Assembly (NCBI RefSeq): GCF_900106015.1
Contig: NZ_LT629797.1
Coordinates: forward strand, 992,001-1,056,000
From: Pseudomonas sihuiensis
GTDB lineage: Bacteria > Pseudomonadota > Gammaproteobacteria > Pseudomonadales > Pseudomonadaceae
Direction: 5' to 3'
DNA length: 64,000 nucleotides
The notes beneath the pieces were generated by a model. It was not told where the DNA came from, searched no databases, and saw only the letters and a list, made by a program, of their open reading frames with translations. Shown in pieces: positions 42,621 through 52,764 of this stretch (position 1 is the first letter of the stretch; each line of letters begins with the position of its first letter). The position numbers and the translations under genes are program-made.

Positions 42621-43075
42621 GGTTATGGCTGCTGCGCCATGGTGAGGCCGAGCCGCAGGCAGCCCCTGATGCTGCCCGCGAGCTGACCGCCCATGGTCGC
42701 AAGGAAGTGCAGCAGGCCGCCGCTCAGCTCGCCGGTCGGCCCCTGACCGCCATCGTCGCCAGCCCTTACGTGCGTGCCCAGCAGACGGCCGAGCTGGTAC
42801 GCAGCGAGCTGGGGTTCACCGGCAAGATAAACACCGTGACCTGGCTGACGCCGGACAGTGATCCGCGTGATGCCTTGAAGTATCTCGATGAGCGTGAGCG
42901 TGCCGAGGTGCTGCTGGTCAGCCATCAACCGCTGATCGGCGCGCTGGGCGGGCTGCTGGTGCACGGTCATCGCCAGGAGCCGCTGCCCATGCGCACCGCC
43001 AGTCTGGCTGAGCTGGAAGGCGATATCCCGGCCGCCGGGCTGATGGAGCTGCTGGCGCTTATCCACCCCCGCTGA
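42617..43075 (+). CDS. sixA: Phosphohistidine phosphatase SixA
   Basis: Histidine phosphatase of 152 residues. The catalytic RHG triad is at residues 7-9 (LLRHGEAE) and the second histidine in VSHQPLIG. SixA removes phosphate from HPt histidines or PTS proteins. GTG start at 42617, overlapping the DUF4389 stop by four bases, indicates translational coupling. Confidence 0.9.
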   Translation: MRLWLLRHGEAEPQAAPDAARELTAHGRKEVQQAAAQLAGRPLTAIVASPYVRAQQTAELVRSELGFTGKINTVTWLTPDSDPRDALKYLDERERAEVLLVSHQPLIGALGGLLVHGHRQEPLPMRTASLAELEGDIPAAGLMELLALIHPR

Positions 43076-43205
43076 CCTTTCGCCCTGTGGCGCCACTTGT
43101 GGCGTCGCAGGTGCCTCATGCCTGACTTATCGCCCCTTGGGGGCAAATGTTCCAGGTGAGAAACATTTCTTAACTTGCGCCTCTTTTGTCTGCGTGGAAT
43201 ATTCA

Positions 43206-43223
43206 ACCAAGCAAGTGCTTGGT
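43206..43223. promoter_or_regulatory. Inverted repeat upstream of the acyl-CoA ligase gene
   Basis: ACCAAGCA, AG, TGCTTGGT: a perfect 8-base dyad with 2-base spacing, 35 bases before the GTG start. It looks like a TetR-family operator of the type found before fatty acid metabolism genes. The regulator is not identified. Confidence 0.55.
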
Positions 43224-43257
43224 CGATTCCTACAAAAACAACAAAGGAGGAAGCCCT

Positions 43258-44925
43258 GTGGCTGATGCAATCCGTTTGCCGCTCGAGCTGTTTTACGAAC
43301 GTGAAGCAAGGCACCCGAACAAACGCTACATGGTGCAACCTCTAGGGGGCGGCCAGCTGCTGGAACTGAGCTGGGCCGACGTGGGCGAGCAGGCGCGCCG
43401 CGCAGCCAGCTGGTTGCGTAGTCGCGAACTGCCACAGGGCAGCCGCATCGCCATCATCTCCAAGAACTGCGCGCACTGGATCGTCGCCGATCTGGCGATC
43501 TGGATGGCGGGCCACGTTTCGGTACCGCTGTATCCCAACCTCACCGCCGACTCCATGGGGCAGGTGCTGGAGCATTCCGAAGCAGCCCTGGCCTTGGTCG
43601 GCAAGCTCGATGACTGGGCCTCGATGGCACCGGGCCTGCCGCAGGGCTTGCCGACCGTCAGCCTGCCGCTGCATCCGCAGGGCAGCTTCGACTACAGCTG
43701 GGATGATCTGCAGCGCAGCGCGCCGATCCAGGACGACCCCAAGCCAGCAGCCAACCAGTTGGCCACCATCATCTACACCTCAGGCACCACCGGCACGCCC
43801 AAGGGTGTGATGCACAATTTCTCCAATTTCGGTTTCGCCGCCAGCAACGCCATCAAGCTGTTTGGCGTGGGCGAGGATGATCGACTGATCTCCTACCTGC
43901 CGCTGTGCCACGTGGCCGAGCGCATGTTCGTCGAGCTGGCGTCCATCTATGCGGGGCAGACGATCTTCTTTGCCGAGAGCCTGGATACCTTTCTGGAAGA
44001 TCTCAAGCGCGCGCGGCCGACCGTGATGTTCGGCGTGCCGCGCATCTGGACCAAGTTCCAGATGGGTGTGTACAGCAAGATGCCGGCGCAGAAGCTCGAC
44101 CGCCTGCTGCGACTGCCGATCATCGGCCGCTTCATCGGTCGCAAGGTACTCGCCGGCCTCGGTTTGGACGCCATTCGCTATGCGCTGTCCGGTGCCGCGC
44201 CGGTGCCTGAGGCGCTGCTCAACTGGTATCGCCGCCTGGGCATGGAGATCCAGGAGGTCTATGGCATGACCGAGAACTGTGGTTATTCCCACGTGTGTCT
44301 GCCGGGCAAGTTCAAGCAGGGCTGGATCGGCCAGAACAACCCGGGCGTCGAGGTACGCATCGGCGAGGATGGCGAAGTCCTGGTGCGCAGCGGCGCGACC
44401 ATGCAGGGTTACTACAAGGACCCGATCAAGACCGCCGAGACGCTGACTGACGATGGCTTCCTGCGCACCGGCGACAAGGGCGAGCAGGACGCCGAAGGCA
44501 ACCTGCGCCTCACCGGACGCATCAAGGAAATCTTCAAGACCAGCAAGGGCAAGTATGTCGCGCCTGCGCCGATCGAAAACCGCATTGGCGAGCACTCGCG
44601 TATCGAGCAGGTGTGCGTGGTCGGCGACGGCCTGCCGCAGCCCATAGCCCTGTGCGTGCTATCCGATGTAGGGCGTCAGGAAGCGGCCAATGACAGTCGC
44701 GATGAACTGGAGAACAGCCTCAAGGCCTTGCTCGCCGAGGTCAATGGTCGTCTCGATCATCATGAGCGGCTGCAAGGCCTGGTACTGGTCAAGGAGGTCT
44801 GGGCAGTGGAGAACGGTTTCCTGACGCCGACCCTGAAAATCAAACGCGCGGTGATCGAGGGCACTTATGGCGAGCGTTTCGCCGAGTGGCAACAGCGCAG
44901 CGAAGCCGTGCTCTGGCACGATTGA
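43258..44925 (+). CDS. Long-chain acyl-CoA synthetase (AMP-binding)
   Basis: Adenylate-forming ligase of 555 residues that should activate fatty acids to acyl-CoA. Motif A1 is IIYTSGTTGTPKG (171-183), A3 is EVYGMTENCGYS and A5 is FLRTGDKGEQD. GTG 43258 is chosen because AAAGGAGG lies 7 bases upstream. A MenI-like thioesterase gene follows; together they could form a synthesis/hydrolysis pair. Confidence 0.93.
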   Translation: MADAIRLPLELFYEREARHPNKRYMVQPLGGGQLLELSWADVGEQARRAASWLRSRELPQGSRIAIISKNCAHWIVADLAIWMAGHVSVPLYPNLTADSMGQVLEHSEAALALVGKLDDWASMAPGLPQGLPTVSLPLHPQGSFDYSWDDLQRSAPIQDDPKPAANQLATIIYTSGTTGTPKGVMHNFSNFGFAASNAIKLFGVGEDDRLISYLPLCHVAERMFVELASIYAGQTIFFAESLDTFLEDLKRARPTVMFGVPRIWTKFQMGVYSKMPAQKLDRLLRLPIIGRFIGRKVLAGLGLDAIRYALSGAAPVPEALLNWYRRLGMEIQEVYGMTENCGYSHVCLPGKFKQGWIGQNNPGVEVRIGEDGEVLVRSGATMQGYYKDPIKTAETLTDDGFLRTGDKGEQDAEGNLRLTGRIKEIFKTSKGKYVAPAPIENRIGEHSRIEQVCVVGDGLPQPIALCVLSDVGRQEAANDSRDELENSLKALLAEVNGRLDHHERLQGLVLVKEVWAVENGFLTPTLKIKRAVIEGTYGERFAEWQQRSEAVLWHD

Positions 44926-44933
44926 GCCTGAAT

Positions 44934-44952
44934 GGGCCGGGTTGACCGGCCC
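44934..44952 (+). repeat. Hairpin between acyl-CoA ligase and thioesterase
   Basis: GGGCCGG, loop GTTGA, CCGGCCC, followed by TGTCTTC. A perfect 7-base stem with a weak U-tract, 8 bases after the ligase stop. It may act as a partial terminator or attenuator. Confidence 0.5.
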
Positions 44953-44979
44953 TGTCTTCAACGCACAAGGAACGTATCC

Positions 44980-45423
44980 ATGGGACTGTGGCAACGAACG
45001 CCCGATATCGATGCACTCAACGCGACCTTGAAAAACAGCATCGGTGAGGTGCTGGACATCCGTTTCGAAGCCTTCGACGACGAATCGCTCAGCGCCAGCA
45101 TGGTGATCGACTCGCGCACTCACCAGCCCTATGGGCTGCTGCACGGTGGCGCCTCGGTTGTGTTGGCGGAAACCCTAGGCTCCACTGCCAGCTACCTGTG
45201 CATCGACAGCAGCCGCTTCTACTGTGTCGGCCTGGAAGTCAACGCCAACCATCTGCGCGGTTTACGCAGCGGGCGTGTGCATGCGGTGGCGCGGCCGGTG
45301 CATCTGGGCCGTACCACCCACGTCTGGGACATTCGCCTCAGTGGCGATGACGGCAAGGCCAGCTGTATCTCGCGCCTGACCATGGCCATCGTTCCCCTGG
45401 GTGATCAGCCCCCGAAACTTTAA
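44980..45423 (+). CDS. Hot-dog thioesterase, YdiI/MenI-like
   Basis: Acyl-CoA thioesterase of 147 residues. The motif YGLLHGGASVVLAETLGS is close to YdiI/MenI, with catalytic glutamate in VLAE. ATG 44980 has AAGGAAC upstream; the 15-residue N-terminal extension to 44932 is not conserved. Its operon with an acyl-CoA ligase suggests a fatty-acyl or aromatic-acyl substrate. Confidence 0.88.
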   Translation: MGLWQRTPDIDALNATLKNSIGEVLDIRFEAFDDESLSASMVIDSRTHQPYGLLHGGASVVLAETLGSTASYLCIDSSRFYCVGLEVNANHLRGLRSGRVHAVARPVHLGRTTHVWDIRLSGDDGKASCISRLTMAIVPLGDQPPKL

Positions 45424-45481
45424 GTTTCTGCCTGCAATTTCATCCAAGATTTGCCTGGTCCATGGCGCTACAGTACGCGCC

Positions 45482-46285
45482 ATGGACCAGATCACTCATA
45501 TCCAAAGCAGCTTGCCCGGCGTGCGCCTGATCGATGCCGAGTACCGTCGCTTCGCCTTTCCCCGGCACTTTCACCTGGAATATCACGTCGGCCTGTTGAT
45601 ACAGGGACAGCATCGCTACGCCTATGGCGGTGAGCGCCGGCATGTCGGGGCGGGGGACGTACTGCTGATGGCGCCGGAAGGGATTCATGACGGCGCCTGC
45701 CTGGATGGCCAGAGTTACCGCATTCGGGTAATGGCCTTCGATCCCTCCTGGCTGGATGAAGCCAGTCGTACCCTGAGTGACGGTCGTCAGGGCGCGCCAC
45801 GCTTGACCACCAGCAGCTTGCGTCACCCGCTGCTGTCACAGCACCTGCAGCGCTTTCATGCGGCGATGCTGGGCGGCTCGAGACTGGCTCAGGAGGAGGC
45901 GCTCTGGCAGGCGCTGGCCCACCTGCTGGAGATGGGCTCGACCTTGCGCGTCAGCGAGCCACATCGCGTCTTCGATCAGCAGACCTGGCAGCGGCTGCGC
46001 GATTGGCTGGAGAGCCGCCTCGACGCTCCACCCACGCTGGAGGAAATCGCCGCTTTTTGCGCCATGAGTCCCTGGCAGGCGCTGCGGCGTTTCCGCCAGC
46101 ACACCGGTTTGCCGCCGCATCAGTGGTTGATGCAACTGCGTTTGCAGCGGGCGTTGCCGCTGGTGCTGGCGGGTGAGCCTCTGAGCGAGATCGCCCTGCG
46201 CCTGGGCTTCTACGACCAGGCGCATTTCTCGCGGTTGTTCCGCCGCACCTATGGCCTGCCACCGGCGCGCCTGCGCCAGGGCTGA
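45482..46285 (+). CDS. AraC-family transcriptional regulator
   Basis: Regulator of 267 residues: an N-terminal AraC-type cupin (FPRHFHLEYHVGLLIQG, ending DVLLMAPEGIHDG) and a C-terminal double helix-turn-helix (PTLEEIAAFCAMSPWQALRRF and LSEIALRLGFYDQAHFSRLFRRTYG). ATG 45482 has no strong ribosome site. It precedes a LysE exporter, a frequent pairing in which the regulator controls the exporter. Confidence 0.9.
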   Translation: MDQITHIQSSLPGVRLIDAEYRRFAFPRHFHLEYHVGLLIQGQHRYAYGGERRHVGAGDVLLMAPEGIHDGACLDGQSYRIRVMAFDPSWLDEASRTLSDGRQGAPRLTTSSLRHPLLSQHLQRFHAAMLGGSRLAQEEALWQALAHLLEMGSTLRVSEPHRVFDQQTWQRLRDWLESRLDAPPTLEEIAAFCAMSPWQALRRFRQHTGLPPHQWLMQLRLQRALPLVLAGEPLSEIALRLGFYDQAHFSRLFRRTYGLPPARLRQG

Positions 46286-46326
46286 CCCACCCGCACATCC
46301 TGTTTTTCATTTTCCTGGAGATCACC

Positions 46327-46959
46327 ATGCAGGAGACGTCCGTCTTGCTGTCGCTGGCTGCCGTGTTCGCGGTGGCCCTTATCAGTCCCGGCCCGGATGT
46401 AGCGCTGGTGGTGCGCACCGCCTTGCATCAGGGGCAGCGTGCCGGCTTGCTCAGTGCGTTGGGCCTGGCCTGCGGCATTCTTCTGCATGGCACCCTGGTG
46501 CTCAGCGGCGTGGCCTTGCTGCTCAGTCGTACCGAGTGGCTGTTCGATCTGGTGCAGGTCGGCGGTGCACTCTATCTGGGCTGGCTGGGTATCGGCGCTG
46601 TGCGTGCCTGGTGGCGTGGCAGTGCTGGCCCGAGGCGGCTGGATGGCGAGCTGACGCCTTCGCTGTTCGGCCCCTGGTTACGCGGCGTGCTCACCAACCT
46701 GGGCAATCCCAAGGCGCTGGTGTTCTTCCTGGCACTGCTCAGCAGTCTTGTACCCGCCGATATGTCGCTGCCCGGCAAGATGGCCTGTGCGGCGCTGCTG
46801 TTCGGCCTGAGCCTGTTCTGGTTCAGCCTGCTGGGGCTGACCCTGAGCCGCCCGCTGATGCGTCAGCGGCTGCTGCAGGTGGCGCCGACCATCGACTTCG
46901 TTTGCGGCCTGGTATTTCTGCTGGTGGCGGCCAGCATCGTAGGACGTCTGCTGCTATAG
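46327..46959 (+). CDS. LysE-family amino-acid exporter
   Basis: Inner-membrane exporter of 210 residues with the LysE/RhtB N-terminal signature AVFALISPGPDVALVV and about six hydrophobic segments. The exported compound (amino acid or homoserine lactone type) cannot be read from sequence. It lies 41 bases after the AraC gene. Confidence 0.9.
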   Translation: MQETSVLLSLAAVFAVALISPGPDVALVVRTALHQGQRAGLLSALGLACGILLHGTLVLSGVALLLSRTEWLFDLVQVGGALYLGWLGIGAVRAWWRGSAGPRRLDGELTPSLFGPWLRGVLTNLGNPKALVFFLALLSSLVPADMSLPGKMACAALLFGLSLFWFSLLGLTLSRPLMRQRLLQVAPTIDFVCGLVFLLVAASIVGRLLL

Positions 46960-47058
46960 CCCTGACCATTGCGCTGCCATCAATGGCCGTTACGGTCATT
47001 GCCGCGCGTCGTCGGCTGCCGGAGAATCCGGGCATGTTTGCTTTCTCGAGTTTGATGC

Positions 47059-47862
47059 ATGCCGCAGTCGATCTTCTTCGCTCATGCCAACGGCTTTCCG
47101 TCGGCCACCTACGGCAAGCTGTTCGCCGCGCTGGCGCCGGATTTTCAGGTGCAGCACCTGGAACAGCATGGCCACGACCCGCGTTTTCCGGTCAATGACA
47201 ACTGGTCGAATCTGGTCGATGAGCTGATCCATCACCTCGAGGGCGGCGATGAGCCGGTCTGGGGCGTCGGCCATTCGCTCGGCGGTGTGCTGCATTATCA
47301 CGCCGCCTTGCTTCGCCCGGAGTTGTACCGCGGCGTGGTGATGCTCGATTCGCCAGTGCTGACCCTGGCAGACCGCATGGTGATTCGCGCTGCCAAGCGC
47401 TTCGGCTTCATCGACCGCATCACCCCGGCCGGCCGCACGCTTGGGCGCCGTGAAGCCTTTGCCGATCTCGTCGAGGCGCGAGACTACTTCGCCGGCAAGA
47501 GCCTGTTTCGCCGTTTCGACCCCGAGTGCCTGGACGCCTATGTCAGCCATGGCCTGCAATTGAGTGAGCAGGGGCTGCGCCTGAAGTTCGATCCGGCCAC
47601 CGAGATCAGTATCTACCGCAGCGTGCCGCACACTTCGCCGGGCCGGCCACAGCAGTTGGCGGTGCCGCTGGCCATGGTGCGCGGTCGCCACAGTCGGGTG
47701 GTGTTGCCGCATCATGCGCATCTGTTGCGGCGCATGCCGCGCGCGGAATATCACAATCTGCCTGGCGGCCATATGTTCCCGCTGGAGCGCCCGCAGGCTA
47801 CCGCCGACCTGCTGCGTCAACTGTTCACCCGCTGGGCTGGTAGCCAGGAGCAACGTGCATGA
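47059..47862 (+). CDS. Alpha/beta hydrolase
   Basis: Hydrolase of 267 residues with oxyanion-type FFAHANGFP, nucleophile elbow GHSLGG (S73), and catalytic histidine in LPGGHMFPLE near the end. Substrate unknown. It overlaps the next hydrolase by four bases. The order exporter - hydrolase - hydrolase matches the P. aeruginosa segment that includes PA1621 and PA1622, from memory. Confidence 0.88.
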   Translation: MPQSIFFAHANGFPSATYGKLFAALAPDFQVQHLEQHGHDPRFPVNDNWSNLVDELIHHLEGGDEPVWGVGHSLGGVLHYHAALLRPELYRGVVMLDSPVLTLADRMVIRAAKRFGFIDRITPAGRTLGRREAFADLVEARDYFAGKSLFRRFDPECLDAYVSHGLQLSEQGLRLKFDPATEISIYRSVPHTSPGRPQQLAVPLAMVRGRHSRVVLPHHAHLLRRMPRAEYHNLPGGHMFPLERPQATADLLRQLFTRWAGSQEQRA

Positions 47863-48722
47863 GCATGGATTTCGAGGAAGTGCGCCTGAGCCTGCCGCAT
47901 ATCGAGTTGGCGGCTCATCTCTACGGTCCAGAGGATGGTGTGCCGGTTCTGGCGCTGCACGGCTGGCTGGACAACGCGGCGAGCTTTGCGCGGCTGGCGC
48001 CGAAACTCGAGGGGGTGCGCATCGTCGCCCTTGATTTTGCCGGTCATGGGCATTCCGAGCATCGTTCGGAAGGCGCCGGTTACGCGTTATGGGACTATGC
48101 CTTTGATGTACTGCAGGTCGCCGAGCAGTTTGGCTGGGCGCGTTTCTCCATCCTCGGTCATTCCATGGGCGCGATCACGGCAGTGTTGCTGGCGGGAGCG
48201 ATGCCGGAGCGGATCGCGCGCCTGGCCCTGATTGACGGCCTGGTGCCTTACACCGGTGAAGCCGAGCAGGCGCCGCAGAAGCTGGGTGAAGCCTTGCGCG
48301 CCAGGCAGGCGCTGACTGACAAGCGCAAGCCGGTGTACGCGGAGATGGCGCGCGCGGTCGAGGCACGCATGAAAGGCGTGGGCGCGGTCAGCCGTGAGGC
48401 GGCCGAATTGCTGGCCCAGCGTGGGCTGATGCCGGTGCCGGGCGGCTACACCTGGCGTACCGACAGCCGCCTGACCCTGCCGTCGCCGCTGCGTCTGAGC
48501 TGGGCGCATGCCCAGGCGTTCGTTCGCGCGCTGCAATGTCCGGTCAGCCTGGTGCTGGCGGAGCAGGGTATGATGGGGGCGCAGGCGGCCGTGCGCACCT
48601 TGCTGCAGGATCTGCCGTTCGAGGTACACCGTCTGCCCGGTGGGCATCACCTGCATCTGGATGATGAAGCCGGTGCGCAGCTCGTAGCGGATTGTTTCAA
48701 TCCATTCCTGCGCTTGCCTTGA
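47859..48722 (+). CDS. Second alpha/beta hydrolase
   Basis: Hydrolase of 287 residues with LALHGWLDNAASF (oxyanion loop), GHSMGA (S102) and GGHHLHLD near the end. It is paralogue-like to its upstream neighbour and translated from an ATGA overlap. Esterase or lipase activity is inferred from fold only. Confidence 0.88.
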   Translation: MSMDFEEVRLSLPHIELAAHLYGPEDGVPVLALHGWLDNAASFARLAPKLEGVRIVALDFAGHGHSEHRSEGAGYALWDYAFDVLQVAEQFGWARFSILGHSMGAITAVLLAGAMPERIARLALIDGLVPYTGEAEQAPQKLGEALRARQALTDKRKPVYAEMARAVEARMKGVGAVSREAAELLAQRGLMPVPGGYTWRTDSRLTLPSPLRLSWAHAQAFVRALQCPVSLVLAEQGMMGAQAAVRTLLQDLPFEVHRLPGGHHLHLDDEAGAQLVADCFNPFLRLP

Positions 48723-48849
48723 CTTGCCTGCGGCCGTGGGGAAAGGTGTGGCGGTCTGCCATGGAGGATCGCATGATCGACCCGTTAAAAGTCGCCACTC
48801 GCTGTACAGCAAGCTCACCCGTCGCGTTTTTTCAGTGGACTGCCACCTC

Positions 48850-49665
48850 ATGAAGGGGGCTGTGCAGTTTTTGTCTGCGGTGCTTGCCACGGTCTGCAGC
48901 GGTGCCGTACTGGCGGCCGATCTACCTGGCAGTCGCGACCTCGAGGTACTGCCGCGGTTTCCTGCCAGTCACATCGTCGCGTTCAAGGAAGCGCCCGATG
49001 TCGAGCGTATCTATCCGCAAGGCTCCATTCGCCGCATCAGCGGGCGGTTGCGCTATGAGCGGGAGATTCTCGTGCAGGGCAAGCACAGTGCGGTGACCTA
49101 CGAGCTGCCACGCACCCACAGCGCCGATCAGGTGTTCACCGCGGCGCGCGAAGCGCTGCTGGAAAAGGACGCCGAGCTGCTCTACTGGTGCCAGGGCCGT
49201 GAGTGTGGTGCGAGTAGCCTGTGGGCCAACTCGGTATTCGGCAATGCCACGCTATATGGCTCTGACGACCAGCAGGCCTATGCCTTGTTGCGCCTGGCCG
49301 AGCCGAATCACGAGAGCCTGCTGGCGCTATACAGCATCACTCGTGGTAATCGCCGTGCTTACCTGCATGCCGAGCAACTGGATGCCGAAGCCCCTCTGGG
49401 CGTATTACTGCCGACGCCGGCGACCTTGCTGCGTCAGTTGCGCACCGATGGGCAACTGAAACTGCCCGATGAAGCCAAGGCCGACAGCGCCTGGGTCGAG
49501 GTGCTGGCGCGCAGCCTGAACCTCGACAGCACCTTGCGCGTCAGCCTCGCCGGTAGCCAGGCCGAAGCCTGGCGTGAGGCGTTGATCGAGCAGCGCGTGC
49601 GCGAAGCGCGCCTGGAGTTGGGTGAGCGTTCGGATGAAACACTGAGCGTGCGTTTGTTGCGTTAA
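48850..49665 (+). CDS. Secreted DUF4892 protein
   Basis: Exported protein of 271 residues with a signal peptide ending GAVLAAD. The mature part fits DUF4892: HIVAFKEAPDVERI at the start, an LLYWCQGRECGASSLWAN block with two cysteines, and a C-terminal OmpA-like helix-sheet (LNLDSTLRVSLAGS). ATG 48850 begins the signal; the ribosome site is weak. Function unknown. Confidence 0.83.
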   Translation: MKGAVQFLSAVLATVCSGAVLAADLPGSRDLEVLPRFPASHIVAFKEAPDVERIYPQGSIRRISGRLRYEREILVQGKHSAVTYELPRTHSADQVFTAAREALLEKDAELLYWCQGRECGASSLWANSVFGNATLYGSDDQQAYALLRLAEPNHESLLALYSITRGNRRAYLHAEQLDAEAPLGVLLPTPATLLRQLRTDGQLKLPDEAKADSAWVEVLARSLNLDSTLRVSLAGSQAEAWREALIEQRVREARLELGERSDETLSVRLLR

Positions 49666-49692
49666 GCTAGCACTCGCAATCGCCTGTAACAG

Positions 49693-49714
49693 AGCGCCCG
49701 TAGGGGCGCTTTGT
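49693..49714 (+). terminator. Terminator between DUF4892 and PerM-type genes
   Basis: AGCGCCC, loop GTAG, GGGCGCT, then TTTGTC. Located 28 bases after the DUF4892 stop. The T run is short, so termination may be partial. Confidence 0.7.
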
Positions 49715-49740
49715 CGTTTCGTCGAAGGGAGTTTCGCTTG

Positions 49741-50820
49741 ATGGCCACTAATGATCGTCTGCTGGTGCAGATTCTTCTGCTCGGCCTGCTGGCTGCCAGC
49801 CTATGGGTGCTGGCGCCATTCTGGTCGGCGCTGTTCTGGGCTGCCGTGTTGGCCTTTGCCAGTTGGCCGCTGATGCGCCTGCTGACGCAATTGCTCAATG
49901 GGCGCCTGTCGCTGGCGGCGGGCATCCTGACCGGGGTCTGGGTGATCATGGTGGCGGTGCCGCTGGTCTGGCTGGGCTTCAACCTGGCCGATCACATCAA
50001 GGACGCCAACGCCCTGGTCAAGGATCTTCAGGTCGAAGGCCTGCCGCCACCGCCGAGCTGGCTGGCCAGTATTCCGCTGGTCGGTGATCGCCTGGTGGAA
50101 CTGTGGCGCACCATCGACCAGCAGGGTGCTGCCTTCTTCGACACGCTGCGGCCCTATCTGGGCCAGGTCGGCAACTGGCTGGTGGCGCGTAGCGCGAAGA
50201 TCGGTGCGGGCATGGTCGAGCTGGCCCTGAGCCTGGTGCTGGTGTTCTTCTTCTACCGTGATGGCCCGCGCCTGGCGGTATTCGTGCACAGCCTGCTGGA
50301 GCGGCTGATCGGCGAGCGTGCCGATCATTATCTGGAACTGGTTGCCGGCACTGTACAGCGTGTGGTCAACGGCGTGATCGGCACCGCCGCAGCGCAGGCC
50401 GTGCTGGCCTACATCGGTTTCGTCATCGCCGGAGTGCCGGGGGCACTGGTGCTGGGCCTGCTGACCTTCGCCTTCAGCTTCATCATGATCCCGCCGCTGA
50501 TCTGGGGCCCGGCCGTGGCCTGGCTGGTATGGCAGGGGGAAATCGGCATGGCGATCTTCTTGGGTATCTGGGGCTTCTTCATCATCAGTGGGGTGGACAA
50601 CATCCTCAAGCCCTACCTGATCAGCCGTGGCGGCAACCTGCCGCTGGTGGTGGTGCTGCTCGGCGTATTCGGCGGCATCCTGGCCTTCGGCTTCATGGGC
50701 CTGTTCCTTGGTCCGACACTGCTGGCAGTGGCATACAGCCTGCTCAGCGACTGGGTGGCGGAGAAGGCGCCCGACAACCAGGCAGCCCTCGACCAGCTGC
50801 CGCCGGACAAACGGGCATGA
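49741..50820 (+). CDS. AI-2E/PerM family transporter
   Basis: Inner-membrane protein of 359 residues with about eight hydrophobic segments, including the YdiK/PerM-type blocks PLVWLGFNLADHI and ISGVDNILKPYLISRGGNLPLVVVLL. The family includes putative exporters of small signals and permeases; substrate unknown. ATG 49741 has AAGGGAG upstream; the upstream extension is a basic peptide without support. Confidence 0.9.
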   Translation: MATNDRLLVQILLLGLLAASLWVLAPFWSALFWAAVLAFASWPLMRLLTQLLNGRLSLAAGILTGVWVIMVAVPLVWLGFNLADHIKDANALVKDLQVEGLPPPPSWLASIPLVGDRLVELWRTIDQQGAAFFDTLRPYLGQVGNWLVARSAKIGAGMVELALSLVLVFFFYRDGPRLAVFVHSLLERLIGERADHYLELVAGTVQRVVNGVIGTAAAQAVLAYIGFVIAGVPGALVLGLLTFAFSFIMIPPLIWGPAVAWLVWQGEIGMAIFLGIWGFFIISGVDNILKPYLISRGGNLPLVVVLLGVFGGILAFGFMGLFLGPTLLAVAYSLLSDWVAEKAPDNQAALDQLPPDKRA

Positions 50821-50938
50821 GACGTATCAGCCGTTGAAACTAAGAACTTCTATCAAGAGACCAATGGCGGGCGTATCGCGTTGTTGGCGGGGAGAGGCTG
50901 ACCTAGGCTGAAGCTAGGGTGTCAATAAAGAGGCACTT

Positions 50939-52083
50939 ATGCGCAGTCTGTCGATTTACCTCATTGTTTTCGCCGGTTTATTGGCGGTTGTATGGTGGTG
51001 GCAGCGACCCCAACCGATGCCCGTGCAACTGATCGCGGTGGAGCGCGGCCCGGTGGAAACCCTGGTCGCCAATACCCGCGCCGGCACCCTTAAATCCTGT
51101 CGCCGTTCGCGGCTGTCGTTCAATGTCGGCGGCCAGGTCAGCGAGCTGCTGGTCGACGAGGGCCAGCAGGTCGAACTCGGCCAGGTGCTCATGCGCCTGC
51201 GCCAGGACGACCGCCTGGCGCGGGTCGAGGAGGCCAGTGCGCGTCTTGAGGTACGCCGCAGCGAGCGCGAGCAGCTGTGCCGCAAGGCCGAGTTGTACCA
51301 GCGCGATCACCGCCGCCTGCAGCACCTGGGTGAACGCAAGCTGACCTCGCTCGAGCGCCTCGACCAGGCCGAGACCAAGGCGCGCCTGGCGCAACTGGCC
51401 TGCACCGCGCAGCAGGTGCAGATCCGCGAGGCCGAGGCCAACCTGACGCTGCAGCGCTCGCTGCTCGACCAGGCCGTGCTGCGTGCGCCCTTCGCCGGAG
51501 TGGTAGCGCAGATCAACGGCGAGCTGGGCGAATTCGTCACGCCCTCACCGCCGGGCATTCCGACGCCGCCGGCGGTGGACCTGATCGACGACAGCTGCCT
51601 CTACGTCGATGCACCGATCGACGAGGTGGACGCCGGTCGGGTGCGCATCGGCATGCCGGTACGGATCAGCCTGGACGCTTTCCGCGGCCGCCACTTCCAC
51701 GGCCAGGTCAGCCGCATCGCGCCCTTCGTGCGTGAGCTGGAGAAGCAGGCGCGCACCGTCGACGTCGAGGTGCGTTTCGCCCAGTTGCCGGTGGACGTGA
51801 CCCTGCTGGCCGGCTATAGCGCCGACGTGGAAATCCTCCTGGAACAGAGCGCCGGCAGCCTGCGTATCCCCACCGAGACCCTGCTGGAGGGGCGCCGGGT
51901 GCTGCGCTACGACCCGGCCACCGGCGTGTTGCGCGAGGTGGAACTCAACACCGGGCTGGCCAACTGGCGCTGGACCGAGGTGCTCGACGGCCTGCACGAG
52001 GGCGAGCGGATTCTCGCCAGCCTCCACCAGGAGGGACTCAAGGACGGTATCGCGGTGATCTCGCGCGGCGCGGAAGCGCAGTG

Positions 52084-52084
<1 letters not shown>
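50939..52084 (+). CDS. HlyD/MacA-like membrane fusion protein
   Basis: Periplasmic adaptor of 381 residues anchored by one N-terminal membrane segment (4-21). A long coiled-coil hairpin (about 90-170) lies between two halves of a lipoyl domain (GGQVSELLVDEGQQVELGQVL and LRAPFAGVVAQINGELGEFV), followed by beta-barrel regions. It should link the downstream ABC permeases to an outer-membrane channel encoded elsewhere. It is the first gene of a GC-rich operon with 1-base overlaps. Confidence 0.9.
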
Positions 52085-52763
<679 letters not shown>

Positions 52764-52764
<1 letters not shown>

